From NCBI RefSeq assembly GCF_037120705.1, contig NZ_JAWLJU010000002.1, positions 2,749,501 through 2,813,500 on the forward strand: a DNA stretch of 64,000 bases. The letters are read 5' to 3'. Shown here piece by piece: positions 1 to 7,603 of this stretch; position 1 is the first letter of the stretch, and each line of letters starts with the position of its first letter. This DNA comes from Pseudoalteromonas sp. UG3-2. GTDB lineage: Bacteria > Pseudomonadota > Gammaproteobacteria > Enterobacterales > Alteromonadaceae. The translations under genes were made by a program, and so were the position numbers. The notes beneath the pieces were generated by a model, which ran no database searches, had not been told where the DNA came from, and saw nothing but the letters and a program-made list of their open reading frames with translations.

Positions 1-1352
1 TCATTGAGTCGCAGCTAATGGCGCTGGCTCAAGATATGCCGGCGGCAGTGATTAAAATTGGCATGCTCGCCAATGTGCAACAAATCCAATTGATTGCTGA
101 ACACCTGTCACATTATAAGGCCACATGGTCTGTGCCGCCGGTGATTGTTTACGACCCCGTGGCGATTGCAACCAGCGGCGATTCATTAACTGAAGAAGAC
201 ACCGTAGATGCACTAAAAACCCATTTGCTGCCTTTAGTGGATGTGGTTACGCCGAACACCCATGAAACCCAGTTGCTTACGGGAGTGTACTTAATTGGTC
301 CCAGTGCAGTAAAAGAGGCGGCTGCCAAGCTGCGTGACTTTGGTGCCAAGTCGGTGGTTATTAAAGGCGGGCACTGGGACTATCCAAAAGGATATTGTAT
401 TGATTATGCCACGGATGGTGACAACGAGTATTGGCTCGGCAATGAAAAAATTCAAACTCCACACAGTCACGGCACCGGATGCAGCTTGTCATCGGTGATG
501 GCTGCGTGTGTGGCCAAATCATACCCATTCAAAGATGCGTTTATTTTGGCCAAAGCGTATATCAATGCCGGACTAAAAGCGGCACGACGTTATGGGGAAG
601 GGGTCGGGCCTGTGGCGCATACTGGTTTCCCTGTGACGCTGGATGATTACCCGCAAGTAATTGAAGCCGGCTCTTGGTTGGCAGATGAACTTGAGTTTGC
701 ACTGCCTGAAGAGTTTAACTTTGCTGCGGGGTTTGCCAGCATTGATGAACCAATGGGGCTTTATGCTGTGGTAGACAGCGCAGACTGGGTAGAGAAGTGC
801 CTGGCCTTAGGGGTGGATACAGTGCAGTTAAGGATAAAAGATCCACAACAAGCCAATCTTGAAGCGGAGATAGAAACAGCCATTGCCCTGGGGCAAAAAT
901 ACGCTGCGAAGGTGTTTATTAACGATTACTGGGAGCTGGCGATTAAGCATGGAGCGTATGGCGTTCATTTAGGCCAGGAAGACATCGATAAAGCCAACCT
1001 AATTGCTATTCAAGAGGCAGGGTTACGCTTAGGTGTGTCTACTCATGGTTTTTATGAAATGTTGCGTGCCCATAACTATCGCCCCAGTTATTTAGCGTTT
1101 GGTGCCATTTATCCTACTGCCACTAAAGATATGACGGGGCAGATCCAAGGGCTAGAGAAGCTATCGCAGTTTGTGCCGTTGATGGCATCCAGTTACCCCA
1201 CCGTCGCCATTGGCGGAATAGATTGCGAACGAGCTGCGGAAGTTGCGGCCACTGGAGTATCGAGCATTGCGGTGGTGAGAGCGATAACTGAAGCGCAAGA
1301 CCCTGAGCTTGCCGTTGCGACATTAAAGCAGGCCATGGCCGATAATGACTGA
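1..1352 (+). CDS. thiDE: ThiD-ThiE fusion: HMP(-P) kinase / thiamine phosphate synthase, 5'-truncated by window edge
   Basis: A bifunctional thiamine enzyme. The N-terminal part is ThiD, which phosphorylates hydroxymethylpyrimidine phosphate; the C-terminal part is ThiE, which joins the pyrimidine to thiazole phosphate. The frame is open back to base 3, so the gene starts outside the window and the ATG at 18 is internal. ThiD shows KIGML, VVTPNTHE, a DPV motif and the C-terminal HSHGTGCSLSS anion-hole motif. A linker leads to ThiE at about residue 245 of the visible part, with VQLRIKD, FINDYWELA, GVHLGQED, GAIYPTATKD and a closing SSIAVVRAI phosphate site. It overlaps thiF by 8 nt, so the two are translationally coupled. 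The fusion is known in several gammaproteobacteria. Confidence 0.93.
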   Translation, partial: IESQLMALAQDMPAAVIKIGMLANVQQIQLIAEHLSHYKATWSVPPVIVYDPVAIATSGDSLTEEDTVDALKTHLLPLVDVVTPNTHETQLLTGVYLIGPSAVKEAAAKLRDFGAKSVVIKGGHWDYPKGYCIDYATDGDNEYWLGNEKIQTPHSHGTGCSLSSVMAACVAKSYPFKDAFILAKAYINAGLKAARRYGEGVGPVAHTGFPVTLDDYPQVIEAGSWLADELEFALPEEFNFAAGFASIDEPMGLYAVVDSADWVEKCLALGVDTVQLRIKDPQQANLEAEIETAIALGQKYAAKVFINDYWELAIKHGAYGVHLGQEDIDKANLIAIQEAGLRLGVSTHGFYEMLRAHNYRPSYLAFGAIYPTATKDMTGQIQGLEKLSQFVPLMASSYPTVAIGGIDCERAAEVAATGVSSIAVVRAITEAQDPELAVATLKQAMADND

Positions 1353-2091
1353 GTTGAATGATAAAGAGCGGCTACGCTACAGCCGCCATTTACTCTTAAA
1401 GGAAGTGGGAGAGCAAGGTCAGCTGAGGTTAAAGCAGGCCCATGTGGCCGTGGTCGGTTGTGGTGGCCTAGGTAGTCCAGCCTTATTCTACTTGGCAGCC
1501 AGTGGCATAGGAAAGCTCACATTGATTGATGACGATGAGGTTGAGCTGTCTAACTTACAGCGGCAAATCTTGTATAAGATTAATCATTTAGGACAAGCGA
1601 AAACACAAGCTGCAAGCAAAGTGCTGGCAAGCTTAAATAATGAAATTACCCTTAACCCCGTGGCTTCTATGCTCAGTGAGCAGAATATTGCTGATTTACT
1701 TAACCAAGCCGATGTTGTGCTCGATTGCAGTGATAACTTTGCCACACGGTATTTACTCAATCGCTACTGTGTAGAGCAGAAAAAGATATTGGTTGCCGGC
1801 GCAGCAATAGCCACTGAAGGTCAGTTGATGTGCTTTGACTTTCGCCATGAGTCAGCCTGTTATGAGTGTATTTTTCCTTCAGGTGCAGCAGCGGCGCCGC
1901 AGAACTGTGATAACTTTGGCGTACTGAGCCCATTACTTGGGATCATCGGGGCCAAGCAAGCCATGTTGGCCATCAATACGCTATTAGGCCATCATCAAGG
2001 CAGTTTATTTATGTGTTTTGATGGTATGAGTTTAAAGCAGCGTCAGCTTCATCTGAGCAAAGACGCAAGTTGTGCTTGCTGTGGTCAATAA
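1345..2091 (+). CDS. thiF: ThiF/MoeB/HesA-family sulfur-carrier adenylyltransferase
   Basis: It probably activates the C-terminus of ThiS by adenylation so that sulfur can be loaded for thiazole synthesis. The protein has 248 residues, normal for bacterial ThiF. It opens with the E1-like RYSRHLLL segment, then the nucleotide loop GCGGLGSPALFYLAASGIG, the DDDEVELSNLQRQ segment and two Cys pairs, CYEC and CACC, that would hold zinc. ATG at 1345 lies inside the end of thiDE. No thiS, thiG or thiH follows; the next gene faces the other way, so thiF seems to be the last gene of this operon. MoeB has the same fold, but the thi neighbour favours ThiF. Confidence 0.88.
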   Translation: MTELNDKERLRYSRHLLLKEVGEQGQLRLKQAHVAVVGCGGLGSPALFYLAASGIGKLTLIDDDEVELSNLQRQILYKINHLGQAKTQAASKVLASLNNEITLNPVASMLSEQNIADLLNQADVVLDCSDNFATRYLLNRYCVEQKKILVAGAAIATEGQLMCFDFRHESACYECIFPSGAAAAPQNCDNFGVLSPLLGIIGAKQAMLAINTLLGHHQGSLFMCFDGMSLKQRQLHLSKDASCACCGQ

Positions 2092-2108
2092 CGGCAAAGG
2101 TGGAAGGT

Positions 2109-2132
2109 GGCTTGAGCGTTACCACTCAAGCC
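2109..2132. terminator. Hairpin between convergent thiF and psd
   Basis: An 8-bp perfect inverted repeat, GGCTTGAG and CTCAAGCC, with an 8-nt loop lies in the 48-bp gap between the two convergent stop codons. There is no good T-run on either strand, so it is only a possible bidirectional terminator. Confidence 0.4.
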
Positions 2133-2139
2133 AAAGGGA

Positions 2140-3009
2140 TTACTGATTGTGGATTTTTGCAAACGGCGTACCCATACGTGTGACCGTTTCAGGTTGTTCG
2201 CCGTCTAAAAAGTCTGCTTGATTTGCACCCCAAGCTAAAATAACAGTCGAGCCGAGTTTAAAGCGACCCATTTCTTCGCCCTTTTTCAGGGAAATGGCAT
2301 TATCGCCGCTACTTGGGTAAGTCCAAGTAAAGACACTTTTACCAGCTGGTGGCGTCACTGTGCCTGCCCAAACGGTTTCTATGCTGGCGACAATGGTGGC
2401 ACCCACCAGTACCATGGCTAACGGGCCAATTTCGGTATCAAAAATGGCGACCACTCGCTCGTTTCTAGCGAAGAGGTTAGGGACGTTTTGCGCCGTTAAC
2501 GGGTTGACCGAGAATAAGTCCCCAGGCACGTAAGTCATTTTACGTAAGGTACCATCAATAGGCATGTGGATACGGTGGTAATCTTTCGGTGCTAGATAAA
2601 TGGTGGCAAACTTACCGCCTAAATACGGGGTAACGTCTTCTTCTTGTCCACCTAACAGAGTTTGTAGGCTGTAATCATGGCCTTTAGCTTGAATAATTTG
2701 ACCATCAACCACTTCACCTAGTTGGCTAATGGCGCCATCTACTGGATGGGCAATGATGTCTTGCTGCTCAGCTAGCGGGCGAATGCCTGGTTTTAACGGC
2801 CGCGTGAAAAACTCATTAAAGCTCTTATAGTGAGCCGGATCTTCATGCAATGCTTCGCTCATATCGATGTTGTACTGCTTGATAAACAGCTTAATAAGCT
2901 TGGTGGTTAATGCACCAGCTTCGGCTGCGGCGAGTTTGCCTACTAAGCGTGATACTGCATGCTTAGGCAGTGCGTATTGCATGGCAATTTTAAGTTTATC
3001 CAAGTTCAC
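2140..3009 (-). CDS. psd: Phosphatidylserine decarboxylase proenzyme
   Basis: Psd makes phosphatidylethanolamine from phosphatidylserine at the inner membrane. The 289-residue protein is the usual length of the E. coli type. It ends with the self-cleavage motif LGST (residues 252-255); cleavage before Ser254 would give a short alpha chain with the pyruvoyl group and a large beta chain. The AHPVDGAIS and DYHRIHMP segments are also typical. It lies downstream of rsgA on the same strand with an 87-bp gap, the same order as in E. coli, so the two may be co-transcribed. Confidence 0.96.
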   Translation of the reverse strand: MNLDKLKIAMQYALPKHAVSRLVGKLAAAEAGALTTKLIKLFIKQYNIDMSEALHEDPAHYKSFNEFFTRPLKPGIRPLAEQQDIIAHPVDGAISQLGEVVDGQIIQAKGHDYSLQTLLGGQEEDVTPYLGGKFATIYLAPKDYHRIHMPIDGTLRKMTYVPGDLFSVNPLTAQNVPNLFARNERVVAIFDTEIGPLAMVLVGATIVASIETVWAGTVTPPAGKSVFTWTYPSSGDNAISLKKGEEMGRFKLGSTVILAWGANQADFLDGEQPETVTRMGTPFAKIHNQ

Positions 3010-3096
3010 GGTTTTACGTTCCTAATTGGTTAGCTCTGTTACTGGCAAAGTTCCAGTCACTGTGTTGCGCGTCAATAATGAGCAAGATAAATTTTA

Positions 3097-4149
3097 TCAG
3101 ACTCTAGGGGCTCGCGCACCTGCTCGGCCATCGGCCATGGATTCTAAAATACGATGGTAACTGTCGTAACGCAGCTCGCTGATTTTTCCTTCGTCCACTG
3201 CCTCGCGAATTAAGCAGCCTGGATCGTTAAGGTGCTTGCAGTCTCGAAAGCGACAGCCACCAATAAACTCGCGGAACTCTTTAAAACACCAAGTCACTCG
3301 TTCTACCTCTAAATGCCATAAACCAAACTCACGGATCCCTGGGCTATCAATCAAGTTACCACCGGAGGGCAGGTGGTGTAGTCTCGAGACCGTGGTGGTG
3401 TGCTGCCCGAGGCCGCTATTCTCTGATACTTCTTTAGTGAGGATATCGGCATCCGGTAAAACTGTATTGACTAATGTGGACTTACCAACGCCTGACTGAC
3501 CGACAAAAATATTGTTGTTGTCTTTAAGGAGAGATTTAAGCTCATCAATGCCTTGTTGGGTTTCATTACTTACTAGTAGCACGCGATAGCCTAGGTCACG
3601 GTAAATATCTAAGATATCGTCGACATACTCGAGCCCTTCTTGGTCGAGTAAATCGATTTTATTCAGCAGTAGAATGGGTTCGATGCCCATATCTTCACAG
3701 GCCACTAAGTATCTATCGATGATCTGTGGAGTAAACTCTGGCACCACGGCAGAAACCATAATAATTTGATCGATATTGGCGGCGACCACTTTGACGCCAT
3801 CATAAAAGTCGGGGCGAGTCAGTTGGCTACGGCGCTCGTGCACTGCTTCTATTACGCCTGCTAAGTCTCCTTCACTAACTTTGGCACGGCGGAATAATAC
3901 TTCGTCACCACAGACTAGGCTGGACACCGTGCGACGAATATTACAACGCAATATTTCTTGGCTGTGGGTCTCAATATCGGCGTGTTGGCCAAAACGACTG
4001 ATCACTACGCCTGCTTCAGCTGGCCCCAGATTATCATTTTGCCATGAAATATCAGGTGCTTGCGTGTTTTTAGCAGTGCTGATGCGTTTTTGTTGATTGG
4101 CTCTGATCCTACGGGATTGGCCCTTACTGAGTTTTTTTTTCTTTGCCAT
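3097..4149 (-). CDS. rsgA: Ribosome small-subunit assembly GTPase RsgA
   Basis: RsgA is a circularly permuted GTPase that acts late in 30S subunit maturation. The 350-residue protein has a basic N-terminus ([14 protein letters not shown]), an OB-fold region, then GTP motifs in permuted order: NKIDLL (from 163), GQSGVGKST (217-225) and DSPG (268-271). The C-terminal zinc site is formed by Cys299, Cys304, His306 and Cys312. The ATG at 4149 puts the basic tail at the start, as in relatives. It is divergent from orn, the arrangement found in many gammaproteobacteria. Confidence 0.96.
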   Translation of the reverse strand: MAKKKKLSKGQSRRIRANQQKRISTAKNTQAPDISWQNDNLGPAEAGVVISRFGQHADIETHSQEILRCNIRRTVSSLVCGDEVLFRRAKVSEGDLAGVIEAVHERRSQLTRPDFYDGVKVVAANIDQIIMVSAVVPEFTPQIIDRYLVACEDMGIEPILLLNKIDLLDQEGLEYVDDILDIYRDLGYRVLLVSNETQQGIDELKSLLKDNNNIFVGQSGVGKSTLVNTVLPDADILTKEVSENSGLGQHTTTVSRLHHLPSGGNLIDSPGIREFGLWHLEVERVTWCFKEFREFIGGCRFRDCKHLNDPGCLIREAVDEGKISELRYDSYHRILESMADGRAGARAPRV

Positions 4150-4310
4150 GTCTATAATCTGTTTAAGCTATGGGGTGCAGAGCGTTCAAAATTAGGCTAT
4201 AAATCAATAAAACGCCGCGCAAGGTAAAAAAAGCTTTAGGTCGAGTGTTGAAACTAATATGATATATCTAATTGCATTGGATCTAAAGGAAAGTACCGCT
4301 AAGGTAATGT

Positions 4311-4856
4311 ATGTCTTTTCATGAATCAAATTTGATCTGGCTCGACCTCGAAATGACGGGGTTAGAACCAAAAACAGATAGAATCTTAGAAATCGCGACG
4401 GTGATCACCGACGGTGATCTTAATATCCTAGCTGAAGGTCCTGTTGTGGCAATTCATCAAAGCGATGAGTTACTGGATGGCATGGACGAGTGGTGCACCA
4501 ACCAACATGGTCGCTCTGGGCTTACTGCACGTTGTAAAGCAAGTCAGTTCACTGAAGCGGATGCAATTAAGCAGACATTAGACTTTCTAACCGAATGGGT
4601 ACCACCTGGTGCATCACCTATGTGTGGTAATTCAATTGGTCAAGATCGTCGTTTTCTTAACAAGTACATGCCAGAGCTGGAAGAGTATTTCCATTATCGC
4701 AACTTAGACGTTAGTACAATTAAAGAGCTTGCGCGACGTTGGAAACCTGAACTGTTAGACGATATTAAGAAGAAAAGCTCCCACCTTGCCCTTGATGACA
4801 TTAAAGATTCCATTATGGAATTAAAGGTTTATCAGGAAAAATTCTTCAAAGTCTAA
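4311..4856 (+). CDS. orn: Oligoribonuclease
   Basis: Orn is the 3'-5' exonuclease that finishes RNA decay by cutting 2-5 nt fragments to mononucleotides; it also removes pGpG, the breakdown product of c-di-GMP, which matters here because the window encodes several c-di-GMP enzymes. At 181 residues it is standard length. DEDDh exonuclease motifs are visible: WLDLEMTGL with Asp12 and Glu14, and near the end [11 protein letters not shown] with the catalytic His and Asp. It is followed by tRNA-Gly genes, as orn is in E. coli. Confidence 0.97.
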   Translation: MSFHESNLIWLDLEMTGLEPKTDRILEIATVITDGDLNILAEGPVVAIHQSDELLDGMDEWCTNQHGRSGLTARCKASQFTEADAIKQTLDFLTEWVPPGASPMCGNSIGQDRRFLNKYMPELEEYFHYRNLDVSTIKELARRWKPELLDDIKKKSSHLALDDIKDSIMELKVYQEKFFKV

Positions 4857-4864
4857 AAAAATAC

Positions 4865-4892
4865 TTGCAAAGCAAATATTATCTTGTAGAAT
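4865..4892 (+). promoter_or_regulatory. Candidate sigma70 promoter of the tRNA-Gly array
   Basis: TTGCAA (4865-4870) and TAGAAT (4887-4892) are spaced by 16 bp just after the orn stop codon. The following bases CCTGCCCCGC make a GC-rich discriminator, the hallmark of stringently controlled stable-RNA promoters. The placement is right for a promoter driving the whole tRNA array. Confidence 0.65.
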
Positions 4893-4896
4893 CCTG

Positions 4897-4929
4897 CCCC
4901 GCTTGAGAAGACAAGCCCTGCGGGGTTTT
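4897..4929 (+). terminator. Terminator-like hairpin at the start of the tRNA transcript
   Basis: CCCCG (from 4897) pairs with CGGGG (4921-4925), with an inner CTTG/CAAG helix and a TTTT tail at 4926-4929. It could end orn transcription, but the candidate tRNA promoter lies just upstream, so it may instead be a 5' leader hairpin or early attenuator of the tRNA transcript. Confidence 0.5.
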
Positions 4930-4943
4930 CAGGCTTTTAAGAT

Positions 4944-5023
4944 GCGGCACTAGCTCAGCTGCTACAGGTGATAGACGCGACCTTGTCTTTGTTACCGACA
5001 ACACAATGAGCTAATTATGGAAT
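4944..5023 (+). repeat. Half-tRNA-Gly spacer unit a (type 1)
   Basis: An 80-bp unit starting with the tRNA-Gly 5' half (acceptor strand GCGGCAC, TAGCTCAGCTG, then CGCGACCTTG) interrupted by a type-1 insert GCTACAGGTGATAGA. It has no T-arm, no 3' acceptor strand and no CCA, so it cannot be a working tRNA. It ends with GAGCTA plus a short tail. Confidence 0.85.
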
Positions 5024-5103
5024 GCGGCACTAGCTCAGCTGCTAAAGGTGATAGACGCGACCTTGCCTTTGTTACCGACAATACAACGAGCTAACTATGG
5101 AAT
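5024..5103 (+). repeat. Half-tRNA-Gly spacer unit b (type 1)
   Basis: A near copy of unit a, also 80 bp. It runs directly into the first intact tRNA. TAGCTC (5031-5036) and GAGCTA (5088-5093) can pair, as can GGTGAT (5047-5052) and GTTACC (5071-5076). Confidence 0.85.
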
Positions 5104-5179
5104 GCGGCACTAGCTCAGCTGGTAGAGCGCGACCTTGCCAAGGTCGAGGTCACGAGTTCGAACCTCGTGTGCCGCTCCA
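5104..5179 (+). tRNA. tRNA-Gly(GCC), copy 1
   Basis: A complete 76-nt tRNA with encoded CCA. The acceptor GCGGCAC pairs with GTGCCGC; the D-stem is GCTC/GAGC; the anticodon stem CGACC/GGTCG carries loop TTGCCAA with anticodon GCC; the T-arm has GTTCGAAC. It is first of four identical copies and sits where E. coli has its glyVXY cluster, next to orn. Confidence 0.98.
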
Positions 5180-5215
5180 AACACTTTCTTATGTGTATAA
5201 CTAAACTTTTGTGAT

Positions 5216-5294
5216 GCGGCACTAGCTCAGCTGCAGTAGGTGATCAACGCGACCTTGCTTTGTTACCAACAAATCTAGAGCTAAATTTTGTGAT
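5216..5294 (+). repeat. Half-tRNA-Gly spacer unit c (type 2)
   Basis: A 79-bp unit with the same 5' tRNA-Gly half but the type-2 insert GCAGTAGGTGATCAA. No T-arm or 3' acceptor strand. It ends with GAGCTA. It follows a 36-bp linker (5180-5215) that is repeated after tRNA copies 1, 2 and 3. Confidence 0.85.
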
Positions 5295-5373
5295 GCAGCA
5301 CTAGCTCAGCTGCTACAGGTGATAGACGCGACCTTGCGTAGTTACCGACAATTTGAGAGCTAAAAAATGTGAT
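5295..5373 (+). repeat. Half-tRNA-Gly spacer unit d (type 1)
   Basis: A 79-bp type-1 unit that begins GCAGCAC, one base off the true acceptor strand. The centre reads CGCGACCTTGCG, adding a possible CGC/GCG helix inside the GGTGAT/GTTACC helix. It abuts tRNA copy 2. Confidence 0.85.
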
Positions 5374-5449
5374 GCGGCACTAGCTCAGCTGGTAGAGCGC
5401 GACCTTGCCAAGGTCGAGGTCACGAGTTCGAACCTCGTGTGCCGCTCCA
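5374..5449 (+). tRNA. tRNA-Gly(GCC), copy 2
   Basis: Identical over 76 nt to copy 1, including the encoded CCA. The start-to-start distance from copy 1 is 270 bp. Confidence 0.98.
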
Positions 5450-5486
5450 AACACTTTCTTAGGTGTATAAACTAAACTTTTTTGAT

Positions 5487-5565
5487 GCGGCACTAGCTCA
5501 GCTGCAGTAGGTGATCAACGCGACCTTGCGTAGTTACCAACAAATCCGGAGCTAAAAAATGTGAT
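5487..5565 (+). repeat. Half-tRNA-Gly spacer unit e (type 2)
   Basis: A 79-bp type-2 unit. It keeps the 5' tRNA half, the GGTGAT/GTTACC and TAGCTC/GAGCTA pairs, and the CGC/GCG core; the 3' tRNA half is absent. Confidence 0.85.
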
Positions 5566-5644
5566 GCAGCACTAGCTCAGCTGCTACAGGTGATAGACGC
5601 GACCTTGCGTAGTTACCGACAATTTGGGAGCTAAATTTTGTGAT
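5566..5644 (+). repeat. Half-tRNA-Gly spacer unit f (type 1)
   Basis: A 79-bp type-1 unit nearly identical to unit d, again starting GCAGCAC and abutting an intact tRNA. Confidence 0.85.
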
Positions 5645-5720
5645 GCGGCACTAGCTCAGCTGGTAGAGCGCGACCTTGCCAAGGTCGAGGTCACGAGTTC
5701 GAACCTCGTGTGCCGCTCCA
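5645..5720 (+). tRNA. tRNA-Gly(GCC), copy 3
   Basis: Identical over 76 nt to copies 1 and 2, with encoded CCA. It lies 271 bp after the start of copy 2, showing that the block of linker, type 2 unit, type 1 unit and tRNA was amplified as a whole. Confidence 0.98.
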
Positions 5721-5756
5721 AACACTTTCTTAGGTGTATAACTAAACTTTTGTGAT

Positions 5757-5836
5757 GCGGCACTAGCTCAGCTGCAGTAGGTAATCAACGCGACCTTGCC
5801 TTTGTTACCAACAAATCCAGAGCTAAAAAATGTGAT
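5757..5836 (+). repeat. Half-tRNA-Gly spacer unit g (type 2)
   Basis: An 80-bp type-2 unit. It carries GGTAAT in place of GGTGAT, which turns a G-U pair into A-U in the helix with GTTACC. The type-1 partner unit seen elsewhere is missing here, so this block is shorter (192 bp). Confidence 0.85.
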
Positions 5837-5912
5837 GCGGCACTAGCTCAGCTGGTAGAGCGCGACCTTGCCAAGGTCGAGGTCACGAGTTCGAACCTCG
5901 TGTGCCGCTCCA
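5837..5912 (+). tRNA. tRNA-Gly(GCC), copy 4
   Basis: The last of four identical 76-nt tRNA-Gly(GCC) genes. It is followed by a pyrimidine-rich stretch (ACTTTCCTTTT) with no extra hairpin, so termination of the array is not obvious. Confidence 0.98.
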
Positions 5913-5998
5913 ACTTTCCTTTTATTCATACCTTGTAATACTGCTCAGATACGTTCAGATATATCGCCTTATTCCACCGTTTTTTTGCAATAAACTGA

Positions 5999-6027
5999 TT
6001 GCTTAATTTTAGCACTACGCGTAAAAT
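5999..6027 (+). promoter_or_regulatory. Candidate promoter of the rpsF operon
   Basis: TTGCTT (5999-6004), a 17-bp spacer and TAAAAT (6022-6027) are followed by the GC-rich discriminator ACGCGC. This fits a strong growth-rate-regulated ribosomal protein promoter and leaves a leader of about 85 nt before rpsF. Confidence 0.65.
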
Positions 6028-6057
6028 ACGCGCTCTTTCGGCCCAACAATTATCGTT

Positions 6058-6093
6058 CCTTGCCTTAACCCGACTGGCCGAAACGGGACAAGG
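6058..6093 (+). promoter_or_regulatory. Probable S6:S18-binding leader structure of rpsF
   Basis: An outer helix CCTTG (6058-6062)/CAAGG (6089-6093) encloses an inner helix CCCG (6069-6072)/CGGG (6084-6087), with an internal loop between. A conserved leader motif bound by the S6:S18 complex is known in front of rpsF in many bacteria and gives autogenous control. The position is right, but I could not compare it with the published consensus. Confidence 0.5.
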
Positions 6094-6117
6094 CTATATT
6101 AACCGTAAGGAATATCC

Positions 6118-6459
6118 ATGCGTCATTACGAAATCGTATTCATGGTTCACCCAGACCAAAGTGAGCAAGTACCTGGTATGATCGAGCGTTATACTGGTTC
6201 TATCACTGAAGCTGGTGGTACTATCCACCGTCTAGAAGACTGGGGTCGTCGTCAACTGGCATACCCAATCGAGAAGCTTCACAAAGCACACTATGTTCTA
6301 TTGAACGTTGAAGCACCTACTGAAGTAATCAACGAGCTTGAAACTTCTTTCCGCTACAACGATGCAGTACTACGTAACCTAGTTATGCGTACTAAGAATG
6401 CAGTAACTGAAGCATCTCCTCTTGCTAAAGAAGAGAAAAAAGAAGCAGCTTCTGCTTAA
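6118..6459 (+). CDS. rpsF: 30S ribosomal protein S6
   Basis: S6 binds the central domain of 16S rRNA together with S18, which is encoded two genes downstream. The 113-residue protein begins [20 protein letters not shown] and has the typical [15 protein letters not shown] segment. The ATG at 6118 follows a TAAGGA ribosome binding site. An upstream in-frame start would extend it by a sequence not found in S6. The C-terminal Glu/Lys/Ala-rich tail may be a target for RimK-type glutamylation, which I infer from the family only. Confidence 0.97.
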   Translation: MRHYEIVFMVHPDQSEQVPGMIERYTGSITEAGGTIHRLEDWGRRQLAYPIEKLHKAHYVLLNVEAPTEVINELETSFRYNDAVLRNLVMRTKNAVTEASPLAKEEKKEAASA

Positions 6460-6497
6460 TCGTTGTTGAGTTCGGATTTGACTAACCTCTTGAGGTA

Positions 6498-6827
6498 ATG
6501 GTGAGTAATCAGGTTGACCTGTATACTAATCAATATCTGCTTTCGGGCGTGATTTGTAAAACACCAAAATTTAGTCAAAGCCCAGCTGGGATCCCACACT
6601 GCATATTTGTGCTAGAGCATAAATCAATGCAGCTAGAGGCAGACCTAACCAGAAACGCTTACGTGCGTATCCAAGTGGTTGCCAGCGGTGAACAGTTCCG
6701 AAACCAAACAGAGCATTTATACGTTGGGCAAGCATTACAAGTTCGCGGTTTTATCAATCGCCACGAGAGTCGAAACGGCTTGAGTCAACTGGTTTTGCAC
6801 GCACAACATATTGAAAGAATTAATTGA
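6498..6827 (+). CDS. priB: Primosomal replication protein N (PriB)
   Basis: PriB is a small OB-fold single-strand DNA-binding protein that links PriA to DnaT during replication restart. The product is about 109 residues and shows the family pattern: [11 protein letters not shown], then [16 protein letters not shown], then [21 protein letters not shown]. It lies between rpsF and rpsR, the standard gammaproteobacterial place. The start is uncertain: GAGG at 6492-6495 is very close to ATG 6498 and better spaced for GTG 6501, a change of one residue. Confidence 0.94.
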   Translation: MVSNQVDLYTNQYLLSGVICKTPKFSQSPAGIPHCIFVLEHKSMQLEADLTRNAYVRIQVVASGEQFRNQTEHLYVGQALQVRGFINRHESRNGLSQLVLHAQHIERIN

Positions 6828-6838
6828 GGAAATTACTC

Positions 6839-7066
6839 ATGGCACGTTATTTCAGACGTCGTAAGTTCTGCCGTTTCAAAGCGGAAGGCGTACAACAAAT
6901 TGATTACAAAGATCTGGCTACTCTTAGAAACTACGTAACAGAAAGTGGCAAAATCGTACCTAGCCGTATCACAGGTACTAGCGCTAAATACCAGCGTCAG
7001 CTAGCAACAGCTATCAAGCGTGCTCGCTACCTAGCCCTTCTTCCATACACTGACTTACACAAGTAA
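6839..7066 (+). CDS. rpsR: 30S ribosomal protein S18
   Basis: S18 pairs with S6 on the 30S platform. I chose the ATG at 6839 because it gives the conserved [17 protein letters not shown] start, a 75-residue protein of normal length and a GAGGA site at 6826-6830 with good spacing. Five extra residues upstream in frame do not fit the family. It carries the basic [15 protein letters not shown] end. Confidence 0.97.
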
Positions 7067-7101
7067 GCAGCTGATTACTAGTTTTTAAAAGGTGTAGAGA
7101 C

Positions 7102-7554
7102 ATGCAAGTTATTCTACTAGACAAAATTGCAAACCTAGGTGGCCTAGGTGATCAGGTTAATGTTAAAGCTGGCTTCGCGCGTAACTTCTTATTCCCTCAG
7201 GGTAAAGCAGTTCCTGCAACTAAAGCTAACATTGAAACTTTCGAAGCACGTCGCGCTGAGCTTGAAGCGAAAATCGCTGAAGAGCTAACTGCAGCACAAG
7301 CACGCGCAGAAAAATTAGAAGCACTTGCAGAAGTGACTCTAGTTTCTAAAGCGGGTGACGAAGGTAAGCTATTCGGTTCTATCGGTACTCGCGATATTGC
7401 TGATGCTATCTCTGCAGTAGGTGTTGAGGTTGCTAAGTCAGAAGTTCGTCTTCCTCTAGGTACTATCCGTGAGACTGGCGAGTTTGACGTAGATATCCAA
7501 GTACACGCAGACGTTACAGCTACGATCAAAGTAATCGTAATTGCTGAAGCTTAA
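7102..7554 (+). CDS. rplI: 50S ribosomal protein L9
   Basis: L9 binds 23S rRNA near the L1 stalk and helps keep the reading frame. The 150-residue protein has the N-terminal globular domain with [19 protein letters not shown] and the [16 protein letters not shown] signature, a long charged helix around residues 45-75, and the C-terminal domain. It closes the rpsF-priB-rpsR-rplI operon and is followed by a strong terminator. Confidence 0.98.
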   Translation: MQVILLDKIANLGGLGDQVNVKAGFARNFLFPQGKAVPATKANIETFEARRAELEAKIAEELTAAQARAEKLEALAEVTLVSKAGDEGKLFGSIGTRDIADAISAVGVEVAKSEVRLPLGTIRETGEFDVDIQVHADVTATIKVIVIAEA

Positions 7555-7569
7555 TAACTAATTAAGCAC

Positions 7570-7603
7570 AAAAAGCCGTGCATGCTAATGCGCGGCTTTT
7601 TAT
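7570..7603 (+). terminator. Intrinsic terminator after rplI
   Basis: GCCGTGC (7575-7581) pairs with GCGCGGC (7590-7596). It is flanked by an A-run upstream and a T-run downstream. Confidence 0.9.

Noticed and set aside
1..60. TPP riboswitch for the thiamine operon
   Set aside because: The window starts inside thiDE, so any riboswitch lies further upstream; none is visible in front of thiI either.
4944..5912. Possible CRISPR array because of regular repeats of 79-80 bp
   Set aside because: The repeats are tRNA-derived, the intervals contain intact tRNA genes and no cas genes or unique spacers of even length are present.
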